Program-made: the position numbers and the translations under genes
Notes under the pieces: model-generated
What the model saw: only the letters and a program-made list of their open reading frames with translations
Databases searched by the model: none
What the model was told of the DNA's origin: nothing
Source of the DNA: Piezodorus guildinii
Taxonomy: Eukaryota; Arthropoda; Insecta; Hemiptera; Pentatomidae
Direction of reading: 5' to 3'
NCBI GenBank assembly: GCA_023052935.1
Contig: CM041293.1
Coordinates: 170,149,341 to 170,213,340, forward strand
DNA length: 64,000 bases
Shown here: one piece after another, positions 10,630-21,800 of the stretch
How positions within the stretch are numbered: position 1 is the stretch's first letter
How the letters are laid out: each line of letters opens with the position of its first letter

Positions 10630-12640
10630 ACCGTAGCTAAGGACTGGGCGTTAACGTGGCAGGTAGTTAGAATACTCGATGAGATGGAAGGTGAAAAAGG
10701 AAGGAGGAAGGAAAGGGAAGACGATGTACATATAAAATTATATTGACAATTTAAAGAGAAGGAAAGAAAGAAAACAAAATATCTAAGTGCTTCGTCCACC
10801 TATCTGTCTCAATGTTAAAGACTTCGATTGGAAAGACTTAATTAAAAAAAAGAAATATTCTGCTGGATAGCATTGTGTGACCTAAAGTTATATTGGAGAT
10901 ATAAAATAAATAAATTAAGCAACAGGCAAATAAAAGGTAAACAAAATGAACGAAAACTAAACTAAAGAACATTAAAAACAAAATATTTAATCTGCTTAGA
11001 AAACAAAGGAAAACAAATCAAGTTACGAAATAATATGTATAAAGCTATTAAAACTAATAAAAACAAAGAAAAACTTACAACTAACACATTATATAAAAAA
11101 AAAGAAAATGGTACTCACTTCACTAGCTGCTAGTGCGCCAAATACTCGTTTAGAGCGTCTAATAAAACAAAAATATTCCCTAAGGAATTTGAAGAAGGGA
11201 GACCGTAGGTACTCCTGCCTGAATGAGCGTCCGAAAACAACTTAAGGGAAAGATAAGCCGGAGTATTGCTGAAGGCGTAAACAAACTAAGTCTCTTTGGA
11301 TATAAACACACCGTCGGCTTCCTTTCTTCGAAATACAATACTTAAAGTTTAACTATGAGATATTTTAGATATTGTACATAATTTTTAAAAAAGTAGCTTC
11401 ATTAAAATGGAATATAATGACAATGTTTAATATAAAACAACAATTATTTAAATGAAGTAACAAAAAGTAGCGTTATACAAACTAGAACATATAATACATA
11501 TGTATGTATTAGTAATAAAATATATCTACATTCGGGCCCGAACAGTAAGAGAGAAAAAAATGTACATATATTATTTTATTGAACTAATATCACTAAAAAT
11601 CACACCACAATATGATAAATGCAAAAATAATATAGCATAGATTGTAACCTTTGGTAAATTCCGACTAAAGCAAGAGGACGGGAATCCGGGTGTTAGCCAA
11701 AAACTTCGAGATCTTGTGCCTGGTCGATGTAGATAACATGGTGGCCGTCGTCTCTTTTGCACCAAACTCTTCCGAGAGCAAACCAACCGTATTTCAATTT
11801 CCCCGCTATCTTCCTCTGCAGGGCGAGCTAATAGAGATGCCTGTTGGCCGGGGTCATCTCCTCGCTTAGAAAAATACGGTGGTAGTCATTTTCTTGCCAG
11901 CCGATATCCCTCGTAGTGAAGTCCCTTTTAATCTTTTTACTCCTAATTAACTGGTCCTGAATGGTCTGCCTGACAAAGCGAGCGATGACATGTCATCTTT
12001 TTTCTGCCTACGACACTCCACTACGTCTAGATCCTCCAGTTTGGTTTTAATTCCAAGACCTGCCGCTTTGTTGTTCACCAGAGCCGCGGGAGTTTCCCCC
12101 GGACGGACTGGTATGCCCCTAATTTCTAATGATCTAGTCAATGGCCCTGCTCAGCCGAACTTCCAGTTCAACTACTCGGTACTTTAAAGTTTTATTTTCA
12201 GAAGATAAATCTTCTATACACTTCGACTGTCCCTCAAGATGATTTTCGATGTTATTGAGTCTCTCGTTTAGCTCGAAACTAGTTCTCCGTATTTTTCAAG
12301 TGATGATATAAATCTTTTATCTCTTGATTTACTGGGCGCCGTGCCTGATTACTGCCGATGGCTCTTTAGTTAGCGATTGAATATTCTTTCTGCTAGTAGT
12401 TGATAAAGGATTTTCGGCGACTGCACAGCTTCTTACCTAGACCACGCTTAAAGCATAACCATGATTTTTTTGGGCCTTAAGTGCTTCAATTTCTATTTCC
12501 GGTAAATTACAGCACCTACCGTGAAAAATGGCAAGGCACTCTTGCAGCTCACATTTTTTTTTCTCCCTAGTGATAGCACCATCGCAAATCGAACGCTGAA
12601 CCATTTTTAATAATTATAACTCACCGGTAGAAATGTTTAT
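10630..12640 (-). mobile_element. 5' part of a CR1-like LINE with PHD-finger ORF1, missing its 3' part
   Basis: Minus-strand ORF1 begins near 12605 (MVQRSICDGAI) with a Cys/His set resembling a PHD finger (CELQECLAIFHGRCCNLP). A linker, LEIRGIPVRPGETPAALVNN near 12135 and a C-terminal domain ending KYGWFALGRVWCKRDDG near 11760 follow. The last domain resembles the baculovirus FP25K-like fold of CR1 ORF1 proteins. The start of ORF2 (TTCHVNAQSL) lies near 10660, then the element stops. It has many stops and frameshifts and is related to, but distinct from, the family at 47.7 kb. Confidence 0.7.
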
Positions 12641-12880
12641 TAACAAAGGCCTGGGGTTGTCGTCCTATTATACTCTCAAGCCTAAAGGTTATCTCTCTGA
12701 CTGCAAACTGCTTCCCAATAAAACCGAACTTTATAACTTATTATGTCTTTGTTTCAAGAGTTTAATAACTTAGTAATCGAGAATATTGGTGAGTTCAACT
12801 ATACACATTAACTACACTATTAAAATATTTTAAGAGAAAGGAAGAAAAAAGTTATGAAAGTGATAATCAAAGAATGAATA
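12641..12880. other. Short unassigned stretch
   Basis: AT-rich sequence between the CR1-like 5' end and the next exon fragment. It could be CR1 5' UTR. No coding potential is seen. Confidence 0.4.
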
Positions 12881-12885
12881 CTAGG

Positions 12886-13075
12886 AAGTTATTTGATATT
12901 TACATGATGGTCTTCAATATAGCTGGCGAAGAATTTTTAAATATAATAACTAATAAAGATGAAATTGATGGTAGTATTATTGAGACGGAAGATACTCCAT
13001 GTATTGTGAATCAGATTATTTGTAAAAGGAAATTATATTCATAATTTTCGTAATTAGTATTGTTTAAGAAATGAC
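12886..13075 (+). pseudogene. D-type exon 3 fragment and 3' flank
   Basis: Translation gives DIYMMVFNIAGEEFLNIITN followed by KDEIDGSIIETEDTP, parallel to the second half of the 4.5-kb exon (YMIAFNIAGEEFSKLIDDED). The first half with the ASIP motif is absent. The following 60 bases are repeated at 14022-14078, on the other side of an R repeat copy. Confidence 0.6.
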
Positions 13076-13112
13076 CTTATTTTAAATATTTCATTGTATT
13101 AAAAAAATTTTA

Positions 13113-14022
13113 TCAACTAACTTGCTTGTATATATTTTTACTTTCACTTATTATATATATAAGTATTGCGATCGTGAAAATTTTCGAATTCCAGTTTTCA
13201 ACGGAAATACACATTTTAGAGTCCCTTGAGTCCAAATAACCAAGCCCCGCAAAAAGGTCTGTGTGTGTGTGTGTGTGTGTGGTAACTCCCGAGCGGAAAC
13301 GGCAAGTCCTATGTAACTTAAATTTCATATTTAAGACAAATATACGCCCAAGACGTTACAAAACTTTTTCATCAAAATGAGCTTACCAGAAGAGCCACTT
13401 TATACCATACATTTTGAACCTTTTTTCGATTTTCTCGAAAACGGTTTTGACGATTTTTATTAAACTCGCTATATCGATGTAAAATTTAATGGGCTTTAAT
13501 CTAATTCAGGTTTCATTCGGATAAAAATGGTCTGACAGGGCCTAAATGCCGATATTTTAAATTTTCTTTCTCTAAAGTACCTTTAATTTTGTTGATTCTA
13601 TAAAAATAAATATATTATCTTGTTACCACTGATGGAAAAAAAACAGGTAAATATATAAATTGAATGAATTCGATAACCAACTAACGGAAAAAACAAAAAA
13701 AAATAATAATTTTTTGTTTTTGAACATAAGAGCAGTAATATACATGTATGATATACCGTTGAAAGCTAAAGATTTTAAAAATATCATCTTAACCAGCTTT
13801 TAAAAGTTAATTGAGAGTGATAAAAAGAAGATAAAACTAACTGATTATTTTTGATGAAAATGTAATAGATTTTAATAAAACACACGTTTCTATATAAATT
13901 CAATTTCATTAATTCTTTAATAGTTTCACGTATTTTTGTCTCTAACTGTATTGAAAATTCTTTCATTCATTTTAAAAATGTAGGTAAGTGAAAGTTGTGT
14001 GTTGCCCGCACTAGATTTTTTG
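13113..14022 (+). repeat. Family R interspersed repeat, near full length
   Basis: About 0.9 kb of non-coding sequence that recurs at least a dozen times in this window on both strands. Landmarks in this orientation: CCAGTTTTCAACGGAAATAC near 13190, CCAAGCCCCGCAAAAAGGTC with a GT microsatellite (13259-13281), AAACTCGCTATATCGATGTA near 13465, CTGACAGGGCCTAAATGCCG near 13530, and GGTAAGTGAAAGTTGTGTGT near 13982 leading to GCACTAGATTTTTT. Ends carry GTAAGTGAAAGT-type inverted 12-mers in the best copies. I do not know the class; a non-autonomous DNA element is one option. Confidence 0.7.
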
Positions 14023-14271
14023 TAAAATGAAATTATATTCATAACTTTCGTAATTAGTATTGTTTAAGAAATGACCTGTGTATGTATTTTTAAATGTATA
14101 TTAACTAAACTATAGTCATTTATTAAGATATTAGAGTATATTGGTACAAAAAAGTACTGTACTTTGTGATATAAATGTAAACACTAATTATATTCATTTT
14201 GTTATAATATATATAATTATATATATATAATAGGGTTATTTAATACTATATTCAACTATTGCCCATTCCAG

Positions 14272-14526
14272 AGCCCTGATTTCTACTATGAACCAAAAAA
14301 CATGAGAAATTCAGTGCCGGAATCTTATGGTAATGCTATGGTGGCTTCTGGTTCCATCCAACGCATTGAAACATTCCAGCGTATTTACACGATGGGCATC
14401 AATAAAATTGGCGAGAAATCTTCAAATTTAATAACTAATAAAGATGAAGTTGACAGTATTTTTGAGACGAAAGATACTCCATGTATTACGAGTCATTATA
14501 TTTATATAAAGAAGTTTTATTCATAA
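14272..14526 (+). pseudogene. D-type exon 3, open frame but missing the ASIP block
   Basis: The acceptor CCCATTCCAG is followed by 84 codons to TAA, starting SPDFYYEPKNMRNSVPESYG. Compared with the 4.5-kb exon it reads AMVASGSIQRIE where AMVAFLASIPIHHR is expected, so the conserved core is deleted. The tail KIGEKSSNLITNKDEVDS retains the acidic, isoleucine-rich pattern. The upstream intron end is present, but no exon 2 is joined to it. It is probably non-functional though still open. Confidence 0.5.
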
Positions 14527-14948
14527 TTTTTATAAATAGTATTGTTTAAAAAATGACTCTATTTTAAACATTTCATTGTATTTAAAAAAAAATTAATTAA
14601 TTAACTTGATGTATATATTTTTAAATGTATATTAACTACATTATAGTCATTTATTAAGAAATATTTATTCTTACATGTATTTTAGCTGTTTAAGAGATGA
14701 TATTTGTAAAAAAGGTTTATTGTATGTATATGTTTCGTAGTGATTAAGACTTTACATATGAAATGCGTGTTTCTACATGTACAGATACGTTACTGTACTT
14801 TGGGATATCAATATAAACACTTATATGCATCTTGTCATAATTTTATTTTTCTCATCCACTTATCCAAAAGTGTGAGGGCGTAGAAAAGGGCGAAACCCTC
14901 AAGTAAAACCAGGAATCAGGATGAAAAATGTGTTTTGAATATATTTAC

Positions 14949-14954
14949 CATATA

Positions 14955-14999
<45 letters not shown>
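14949..14999. repeat. (TA)n microsatellite inside a further gene-family unit
   Basis: The flanks match those at 8.7 kb for several hundred bases on each side (14550-15410 against 4860-5110 and 8540-9170), showing duplication of the whole intergenic segment. Confidence 0.9.
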
Positions 15000-15002
<3 letters not shown>

Positions 15003-15411
15003 CATATATTCTTATAAAGGTTAAATATACATATAGTATCTAACTGTTGACGACCTTAGGGTTATAAGCCTTAAAACCAAAACAAAGAAAACAAACATCT
15101 AAACAATTACTTAATTTTCAAATTTATGAGTGCCCTAACACAAATCCTGGTTAAATATTGGTTTTATTTAATATTTCATAAGAAAATTAGTTCTGTTGCT
15201 GTCTGTTTTGCTAACGGTTCAACTCAGATTGTGAGCCAAAACGTTAGAAAACATAGTTTAGAATATTTCATTGTTTTACATTCACTTACCTTGGGTCACA
15301 AATAAAACCTTTTGGTTTTTTAGAGTGAAAGAAAACTCAATGTATTATAGACATAAAAGTTATAATATTTTGACCAGTATTTAATATGACTTCTTCAAAT
15401 ATTTCCTTCAG

Positions 15412-15480
15412 CTGCATAATATCATGCTCATAGAAATTTTGCAGTTTATTGTTAAAAACGCTGATAATTATTACAAAATA
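15412..15480 (+). pseudogene. D-type exon 2 end, further copy
   Basis: A 69-nt exon after TTCCTTCAG reads LHNIMLIEILQFIVKNADNY then YKI before GTTTAT, almost identical to 9163-9231. No exon 3 follows; an inverted repeat starts about 40 bases later. This marks the right-hand end of the recognisable D-type array. Confidence 0.55.
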
Positions 15481-15524
15481 GTTTATTATTTCGAAATTAC
15501 TACATTACTTAAATTATTTTAAAA

Positions 15525-17085
15525 AATTAATAATTAGGTAACGACATGCTTTGTATTTTTTGTCCTCACAGCTTATCGCCTAAATAGTGGAGAAAGTTGC
15601 TTAAAAAATTATCGAAAATAAATAAAAAACGAGATTTTTAACAAGATAACAGTACATAAAGAGAAAGAGACTAACTTTAAATAATTTTTTTATTACATAG
15701 CTTAGTCTTAGTCCTACTTGCTGTAAAAATTTCTATCTTGAGAACAAAGTACTTTTTTCTATATGAATTTTCAAAATTAGAAAAAAATTTATTTTTCGCA
15801 ATGTTTATACGGAAATATCTCAAAAGAGACTGAGTGAAAAATTATGAAACTATAAAAATTACCTATCTATACGATTTGTTTAAGTGGTACAGATTTAGTC
15901 TCTGAGACTTGGCTGGTTCCAGAGTTATAAAACTCTCTTAAATTTGAAATAACGTTTTCTTTCAAAAATATGAACTCTGAAAGCAGGTTTTTTACCAGCT
16001 TAGAAATGTTTATAGTAAAATATCTCAAAAAAAGACTGAATGAAAAATGGTATCATTCATACAGATTATACCTCTATATATTAAGTACGATAGAACAAAA
16101 TTTAGTGGCTGAGACCCAGTTTGTTTTGGAAATATAATACATCAAACCTTACTTGCCTTGCTAGAGTGTCCCTCATCTCATCAACCGTCTATAACAAAAA
16201 AACAAATTAATAACACTAGAACCAGTTGAGTCTCAGCCATTAAATTTTATTCTATGGTACTTATTATATAGAGGTATAATATGTATGAGTTATATCATTT
16301 TTCACTCAGTCCTTTTTTAGATATTTTACTAAATATTTAAATATTAAATAAATATAAATATTTCTAAGCTGGAAAAAATCCTGCTTTGAAAATTCATATT
16401 GAAAAACAGGCATAGCTCAAAATTTCTAAAACAAGTAGTGCAATGATAAGGCTATATAAGGAAAAATCATTAAGCGTGGAAATCATTTCTAACCTCCCTT
16501 GTCATAGCGCGCCAAAGTTGATGTAATGTTTCGTGATTTTTTTAAACCATTTTCTTGGCAACTTCGGTAATGAGTTGTGAGGACCAAAACTATATAAAAT
16601 CCTCTCATTATCATTCTAGTTTTTGTATGGTTCTTAAATATGCAGAATTACCGGAGTTAATATTTTTGAAAGAAAACGTTATTTCAATATTTAAGAGAGT
16701 TTTACTCCGGAACCAGCCTAGTCTCCAAGACCAAATTTGTACCACTTAAACAAATCGTATAGATAGGTAATTTGTATTAATTTCATAAATTCGTATGAAC
16801 ATCGCAAAATATCAATTTTTGCCAATTTTGAAAATTCATATTGAAAAAAATGTACAATGTTCTCAAGATCGAAATTTTTACAGCAAGTTGGAATAAAACT
16901 AAGCTATATAATAAAAAATAATTTAAAGTCAGTCTCTTTCCCCTTATGTACTATTGTCTTGTTAAGAAACTCGTTTTTTATTCATTTTCGAGAGTTTTTT
17001 AAACAACGTTCTTGACTATTTAGGCAATAAGTTGTAAGGACAAAAAATACAAAGCATGTCCTTATCTTGTTGTTAATTTTTGTTT
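15525..17085. repeat. Long inverted repeat LIR1
   Basis: Outer arms: GCTTTGTATTTTTTGTCCTC near 15550 is mirrored by GACAAAAAATACAAAGC near 17040. Inner arms: AGACTGAATGAAAAATGG near 16033 is mirrored by CATTTTTCACTCAGTC near 16295. The centre is near 16200. Arms are roughly 0.75 kb with indels and substitutions. A transcript would fold into a long hairpin. The same arm sequences recur at 33/36 kb, 55.1-55.8 kb and 58.7-59.1 kb. Confidence 0.85.
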
Positions 17086-17214
17086 TGATTCGATGTCTAA
17101 AAAATTAAAGGAATTAAAAAGGTTTCCCTATCACATGTTTTAAAAGTATTGGCCCAAAAAAATTTTATTTGTGGTTTTATATTCACGAAAAGATAGAGAA
17201 TAACTTGTCAAAAA

Positions 17215-17455
17215 AAAAACCTGCGGGTGGCTCTAGGATTGTTTAATGGGAGTATAAAATCCTTAGTTATGCTGTCCTTCGGAGGAGACGTTAAAAGGTG
17301 ATCCCGAGCCGTGCGATGTCAGGTACTCTTTAAAGATCCCTATCCTAATAAAACCTGGATAGACAAAATTTAGAACTCCCACTGAAGCATCGTCCGACTA
17401 GTCGCAGTAGCATAAAGTGACGTTAAACGAATAAACAAACAAACTAGTCAAAAAA
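17215..17455 (+). mobile_element. tRNA-derived SINE (family A), 5'-truncated
   Basis: It shares the body of the complete SINE at 57.1-57.4 kb: GCTGTCCTTCGGAGGAGACG near 17270, GTGCGATGTCAGGTACTCTT near 17310, AAAGATCCCTATCC, and AAAGTGACGTTAAACG with an A-rich AAACAAACAAAC tail. The tRNA-like head is missing. No clear TSD. Confidence 0.75.
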
Positions 17456-17659
17456 TCACGAAATAAAAAATGTCGAGCCGCATTGTCTGGACGATTTCGA
17501 ATGGATTAACCCATATATGTATATAAAAAAACAAATACATATATTAATGACAATCATAAGAGTTATCAACTATCAGCAACTATATTACACTCCGATTCGA
17601 TATCGAATTTCTAGCCTATGTAATAATTGGGAGCCAGAAACACCAGCTAACGTGCTGGG

Positions 17660-18540
17660 GAACTGTTCCAACAACTTTCTCCTCACAACACGCCGACCCC
17701 TCAGGCTACAGTATCTGTTCAGCTTTTGTACCTTTTGGTCTGCTCAATCGTGCGTACTCACCTTCTACAACATGGTCAACTACCGTAGCAAACGGTCTTC
17801 CACCGGTGAGTAAATATTTTATTATTATCTCTTATCATTGGTTGATAAACAATGTAGTTAATGCTTTTCAACAGGCAGGCATTAAAAGAAGAACAAATAT
17901 ATAGATAACTTTTCTTTATTATATTTTCCCTTTTGAATAATCTTCAAACATATTTATTTGTTCATGTGTCTAAACATACTTTTAGTTTTTCATATTCTGA
18001 GGCCGACTTCTTAAAACAGCAGAGGATTTTCCAGTGACTTCCTCGCCACTGCCCTGGAGTTCCTTCCGATCACCAAACGTGCCCTGGTCTTCACTTGCAT
18101 CCAGAAGAAGCAGGACTTGTACAGGGTTGGTTTAGAACAGTGCCACAGCAGGAACACTATCCTCAGCATTCAGTTGATGCCTACGAACATTACAAAATGG
18201 TATGTATCCACTTATTTGTCCTACGATCAATTGCTTCAAAACTTTTTTATCATACAAACTTCAATATTTAATTATAACCTCTTAATTTTTACTCTCTTTT
18301 ATTTTTTTATTATTACTAAATTTATTTTTCCCCTCAGAACCCACAATTCTACGAGGACCGCTATCACGTGCAAAGAGCTACGGAGAAGCTTTGACCACTT
18401 ACATCGCCTCAATTCCTCTCCAGAACAGAGACAATGTCCTCAGCCTCATCTACAGGATCATATCCCACGTCACTACTGGAGATCTTCAACAATCTGATTT
18501 AAAAGAAATAAATAAATTGTATTATTATTATATGATTTAG
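17660..18540 (+). pseudogene. Gene A: broken copy of the three-exon orphan gene
   Basis: Exon 1 (17772-17805) encodes MVNYRSKRSST and ends at a good GTGAGT donor. Exon 2 (about 17994-18199) has lost its acceptor (CAT instead of CAG at 17991), has a 5-base deletion after ATTTTCCAG that puts TGA in frame, and has a further 1-base deletion near 18182. Exon 3 starts at 18338 after CCCTCAG and has a 1-base deletion at the VPKSYG block (GTGCAAAG). Several independent lesions mean it cannot make the full protein. The upstream block is recognisable but lacks a clear TATA box. It lies in inverted orientation to gene B. Confidence 0.85.
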
Positions 18541-18604
18541 TTGGATCAGAATATTTTTTTATGAGTTTGTATAATAATTAGATTATTTGTGAGTAAGTAT
18601 CAAT

Positions 18605-20612
18605 TATATATTTTTATTTAACTTCTCGAAGCCTGAAGCTACCCTTGGCTCAACTGCCCTTTCCCAATCATTTCGGTCAGCGGCATGTCTGCTGGATACT
18701 CCCACCTTCCCTTCGGTCTTCCTCGTGGTCTGACTCCATCCGGGGTCGAATAATAAAATTCCCTTGCGGCTCTACCTTCATCCATCCCGATAACATGTCT
18801 CAGCCATTTTAAACGCTGGATCGCACAAAATGAGAAACTCGAAGATCGTCGAAAAGGTCGTAGATCTCTTTGTTCTTCCTTAAGCGATATGTGCCATTCT
18901 CTCTAACTGGCACTAAGATACGCCTCAACACTTATAATCCAATTAGTGCCATATCATCAGCATATCCGAGCACTTGAGTTGTCTTATTAAAAATGGTGCC
19001 CAACTGGCTAAGCCCTACTCTATTGATCCCCACCTGGAGGGCGAATATTGAACAGAAGTGGAGAAAGGGGGTCTCCTTGCCTTACTCCTGACTTCACTGC
19101 AAAAGGTTGGCCCAGCTTCCCGTTTATTTTCACTAGACTCGTTCTCTGATTCAGAGTACAAGCTACAAATCGGATTAGCTTCGGTGGAATTCTCACCTTT
19201 ACGATGGCCAGGTAGAGAGAGCTCTATCCTAATAATGGAATCATAGGCTGATTTAAAATCGATGAAAAGGATCCATACAATCTTGTGTTAAAGAGAATAT
19301 ATGGCCAATAATTTACCTATTCTTCCTGAAACCCCCTCCCCCCGGTAATCGCCTAAATAAGATTCCACCAAATCCACAATTCGGCTGTAGAGCACAACTA
19401 TTCGCAGAGATCTGTAGAGATCTTACTTATTCGCAGCATTCAATAGGCTAATTCCCCTATAATAATTGCAGCCCGCAGTAGCACCTTTCTTCTTGAGTAA
19501 AGGAATAATGACCGATTCCTTTCAGCTCTCCGGCATTTTTGAGGTCTCCCAGATATTAATTATCAGATGAGTCAACTCCTTAACCAGTGATGACCCACCA
19601 ATCTTTAAAAACTCTGCTGGTATGCCATCTGAACCAGAAGCCTTATTGTTCTCGAAATTGTCCACATTCAAGCCAACCTCCTCTGAATCTGGTGGGTTTA
19701 CTTTATGGTCATTCTCTGTGTCTTGAAAATACTTAACAGGATACTCTTCATTGTCCCTGGGGTTCAGCAATTCCTGAAAATGCTCCATCCATCTATCTTG
19801 TACATCCTGATCTAGACCGACCATTTCCCCCTCAGAACTCATTGGACAGTTATTTATAAAGCTTGATTTGATTTGATTTATTTCACCGAAAAACTTTCTG
19901 GCCTCATTGTTTTACTATAAACTTCTACATTAAGCCAGTTTTTCTGTAATGCATATCTTTTCTTTTGTATCAGAACTTTGTTTGCATTTGATCAGGCTTG
20001 CTGGTATTCTGTCTAGTATCCCTGTTCAGTAGTTTTTCCTCTTTTCGTTCCGCACATTAACCGCTTCTTCACACTCCAGGTAAAACCACGCGTTTTTAAT
20101 CTTTCTATTTCCATCCGTTTTACAATGTTTACATTTCTATGGTTTCATTCCTCATTCACATCTCTTCCTCCGATTACAGCACGGATGCTACTTATACCTC
20201 TTCTAACGTCTCTTTGAAAAGCATACTTTACTTCCTCTTCCCTTAACTTTTCTCTTGCCCAGATGATCTGTGGTTTGCTCATTTCAAACACCCTTATCTT
20301 ATATGCATGTTTAACCTTTGTAACCACTAGATAATGATCAGAAAAGATATCTGGTCCCCTATAGGATGTCACATCATTAATTACATTAAAATGCCTACTA
20401 GATACCAGGACGTGATCGATCTGTGTTGCAGTTCTATTTGGTGAAATACAGTACTCATCGCTACAAGTAATCTAGATGCAGCAAAAGTAATCATTGGTTC
20501 TCCGTTATCATTTTTTTTCGAATGCGAGCTATGTTTGCCAATAGTAGGAGCAAACACTGGTTCTTTACCAACCTGAGCATTGAAATCTCCCAAAACTATA
20601 TAATTAAATTAA
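18605..20612 (-). mobile_element. RTE-like LINE, decayed, 18-bp TSD
   Basis: Minus-strand pieces: an endonuclease block MGDFNAQVGKEPVFAPTIGK (20593-20530), a block with QDRWMEHFQELLNPRDN and NNKASGSDGIPAEFLK (19800-19600) that precedes RT, and a C-terminal basic region near 18720-18640. RT core motifs are lost to indels. TTGTGAGTAAGTATCAAT at 18587-18604 matches TTGTGAGTAAATATCAAT at 20613-20630 except at one base, so the insertion is bounded. It interrupts the 3' flank of gene A. It differs from the younger RTE-like copies at 3 and 10 kb. Confidence 0.82.
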
Positions 20613-21260
20613 TTGTGAGTAAATATCAATAATGTTTCTAAAATCTGAATGTATTTTCTAGTTATGTAAATATTTTAATGTTGGATTAATTATAATTAGA
20701 ATATAATAATTAATAGTTTAAACAAATATATTTCTTATTACTTTTCATTTACCTTATTATCAGTAGAGTATTATCATTTAAAAAAAGCTTTTTCCCCTGT
20801 GGAATGTGTCAACAAAAACCCAACACTTACACTATGGACAACGATACTTCTGAAGTAAAAATAAAAGAGAAACAAATTGTTTCAATTAAACTTATTTTGT
20901 ATTTAATTACACCTCCTGTAATATATTATAACTTTGAAATATCTGTAAAATATTTGACTCAAATTGTTCATACATTCGTTAAGAAAAACATTTATTGCAA
21001 ACATTTAAATTTAGTTTGCTTTTTTAATTTACGAAAATGCCATATACTAAAATACGTTTGATCAGTGTCATATCGATTTAAAGATCTGACGCCAAATTTG
21101 TAAACATTAATTGAGATAAAATCCTAAAATATACCTCCTATTTGATAATCAATATTTACTTTGTTCAATTGGAATAAATTAAATTAAAATATTATTCACA
21201 GTAGAAGTATCCATAATTATATAATTTTGTGTAATTAATTATTTCACCAAACAACATCAG
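20613..21260. repeat. Right part of the inverted-duplication arm behind gene A
   Basis: The sequence matches, in inverse orientation, parts of 23290-24270 downstream of gene B, for example GACGCCAAATTTGTAAACAT near 21090 against its inverse near 23395, and ATTTTAATGTTGGATTAATT near 20670 against 24180. With genes A and B it forms two tail-to-tail arms. An 85-codon open frame here (20804-21061) is not conserved in the other arm, so I do not call it a gene. Confidence 0.75.
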
Positions 21261-21800
21261 ACTCATCGGTATTATGTACTTCGTAAATACCCCATTAATG
21301 CAATTATAAACGTAGAAATCTAGAAAAAAGCGGTTCATAGGTCATCTATTTTAATTATAACCCTCTTAATATAGTACAAAATGTTCAAATAAAAAAAAAT
21401 TAAATCCGTAAATTAAAAAAAAAGAAATTAAAACATCTAAATATGTAATGGGACTATATTTTTAATTTATAATGAAGAATGCAAAACTATACTCAAAAAT
21501 GAAAAAAGAATATTTTATTTATCATAATTAGATCAAGAGTTATATATTTATGGACACTAAATCGCGAATTTTTATGAATAAACTCATTTATAAGAGAAAA
21601 GGGTTCAAAAAGTATTTCATCATGAAGACCCACAACGATATATTCCATTGTGCGGCGAATCATTGAGAAGGTTCCAGACCATGAATTAAGAAAACAGAAC
21701 ACCTGCAGCAAAAATGATAGAGGCTTTATCAGGAGCTTATTGGGAACACATGTAAGCGCAAGGATCATTGAAGCGATCATTAAAGAATGCCAGCAACAAG
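21261..21800. other. Unassigned spacer between the A and B arms
   Basis: AT-rich sequence without a recognised repeat. A 95-codon minus-strand frame (21780-21493) has no motif or splice context and is judged chance. Confidence 0.4.

Noticed and set aside
13113..13328. Minus-strand frame with a polar run encoded by the GT microsatellite
   Set aside because: It is inside a non-coding R repeat and depends on the microsatellite length.
20804..21061. An 85-codon gene
   Set aside because: The inverted duplicate near 23.4-23.7 kb has no matching frame, and the translation has no motif.
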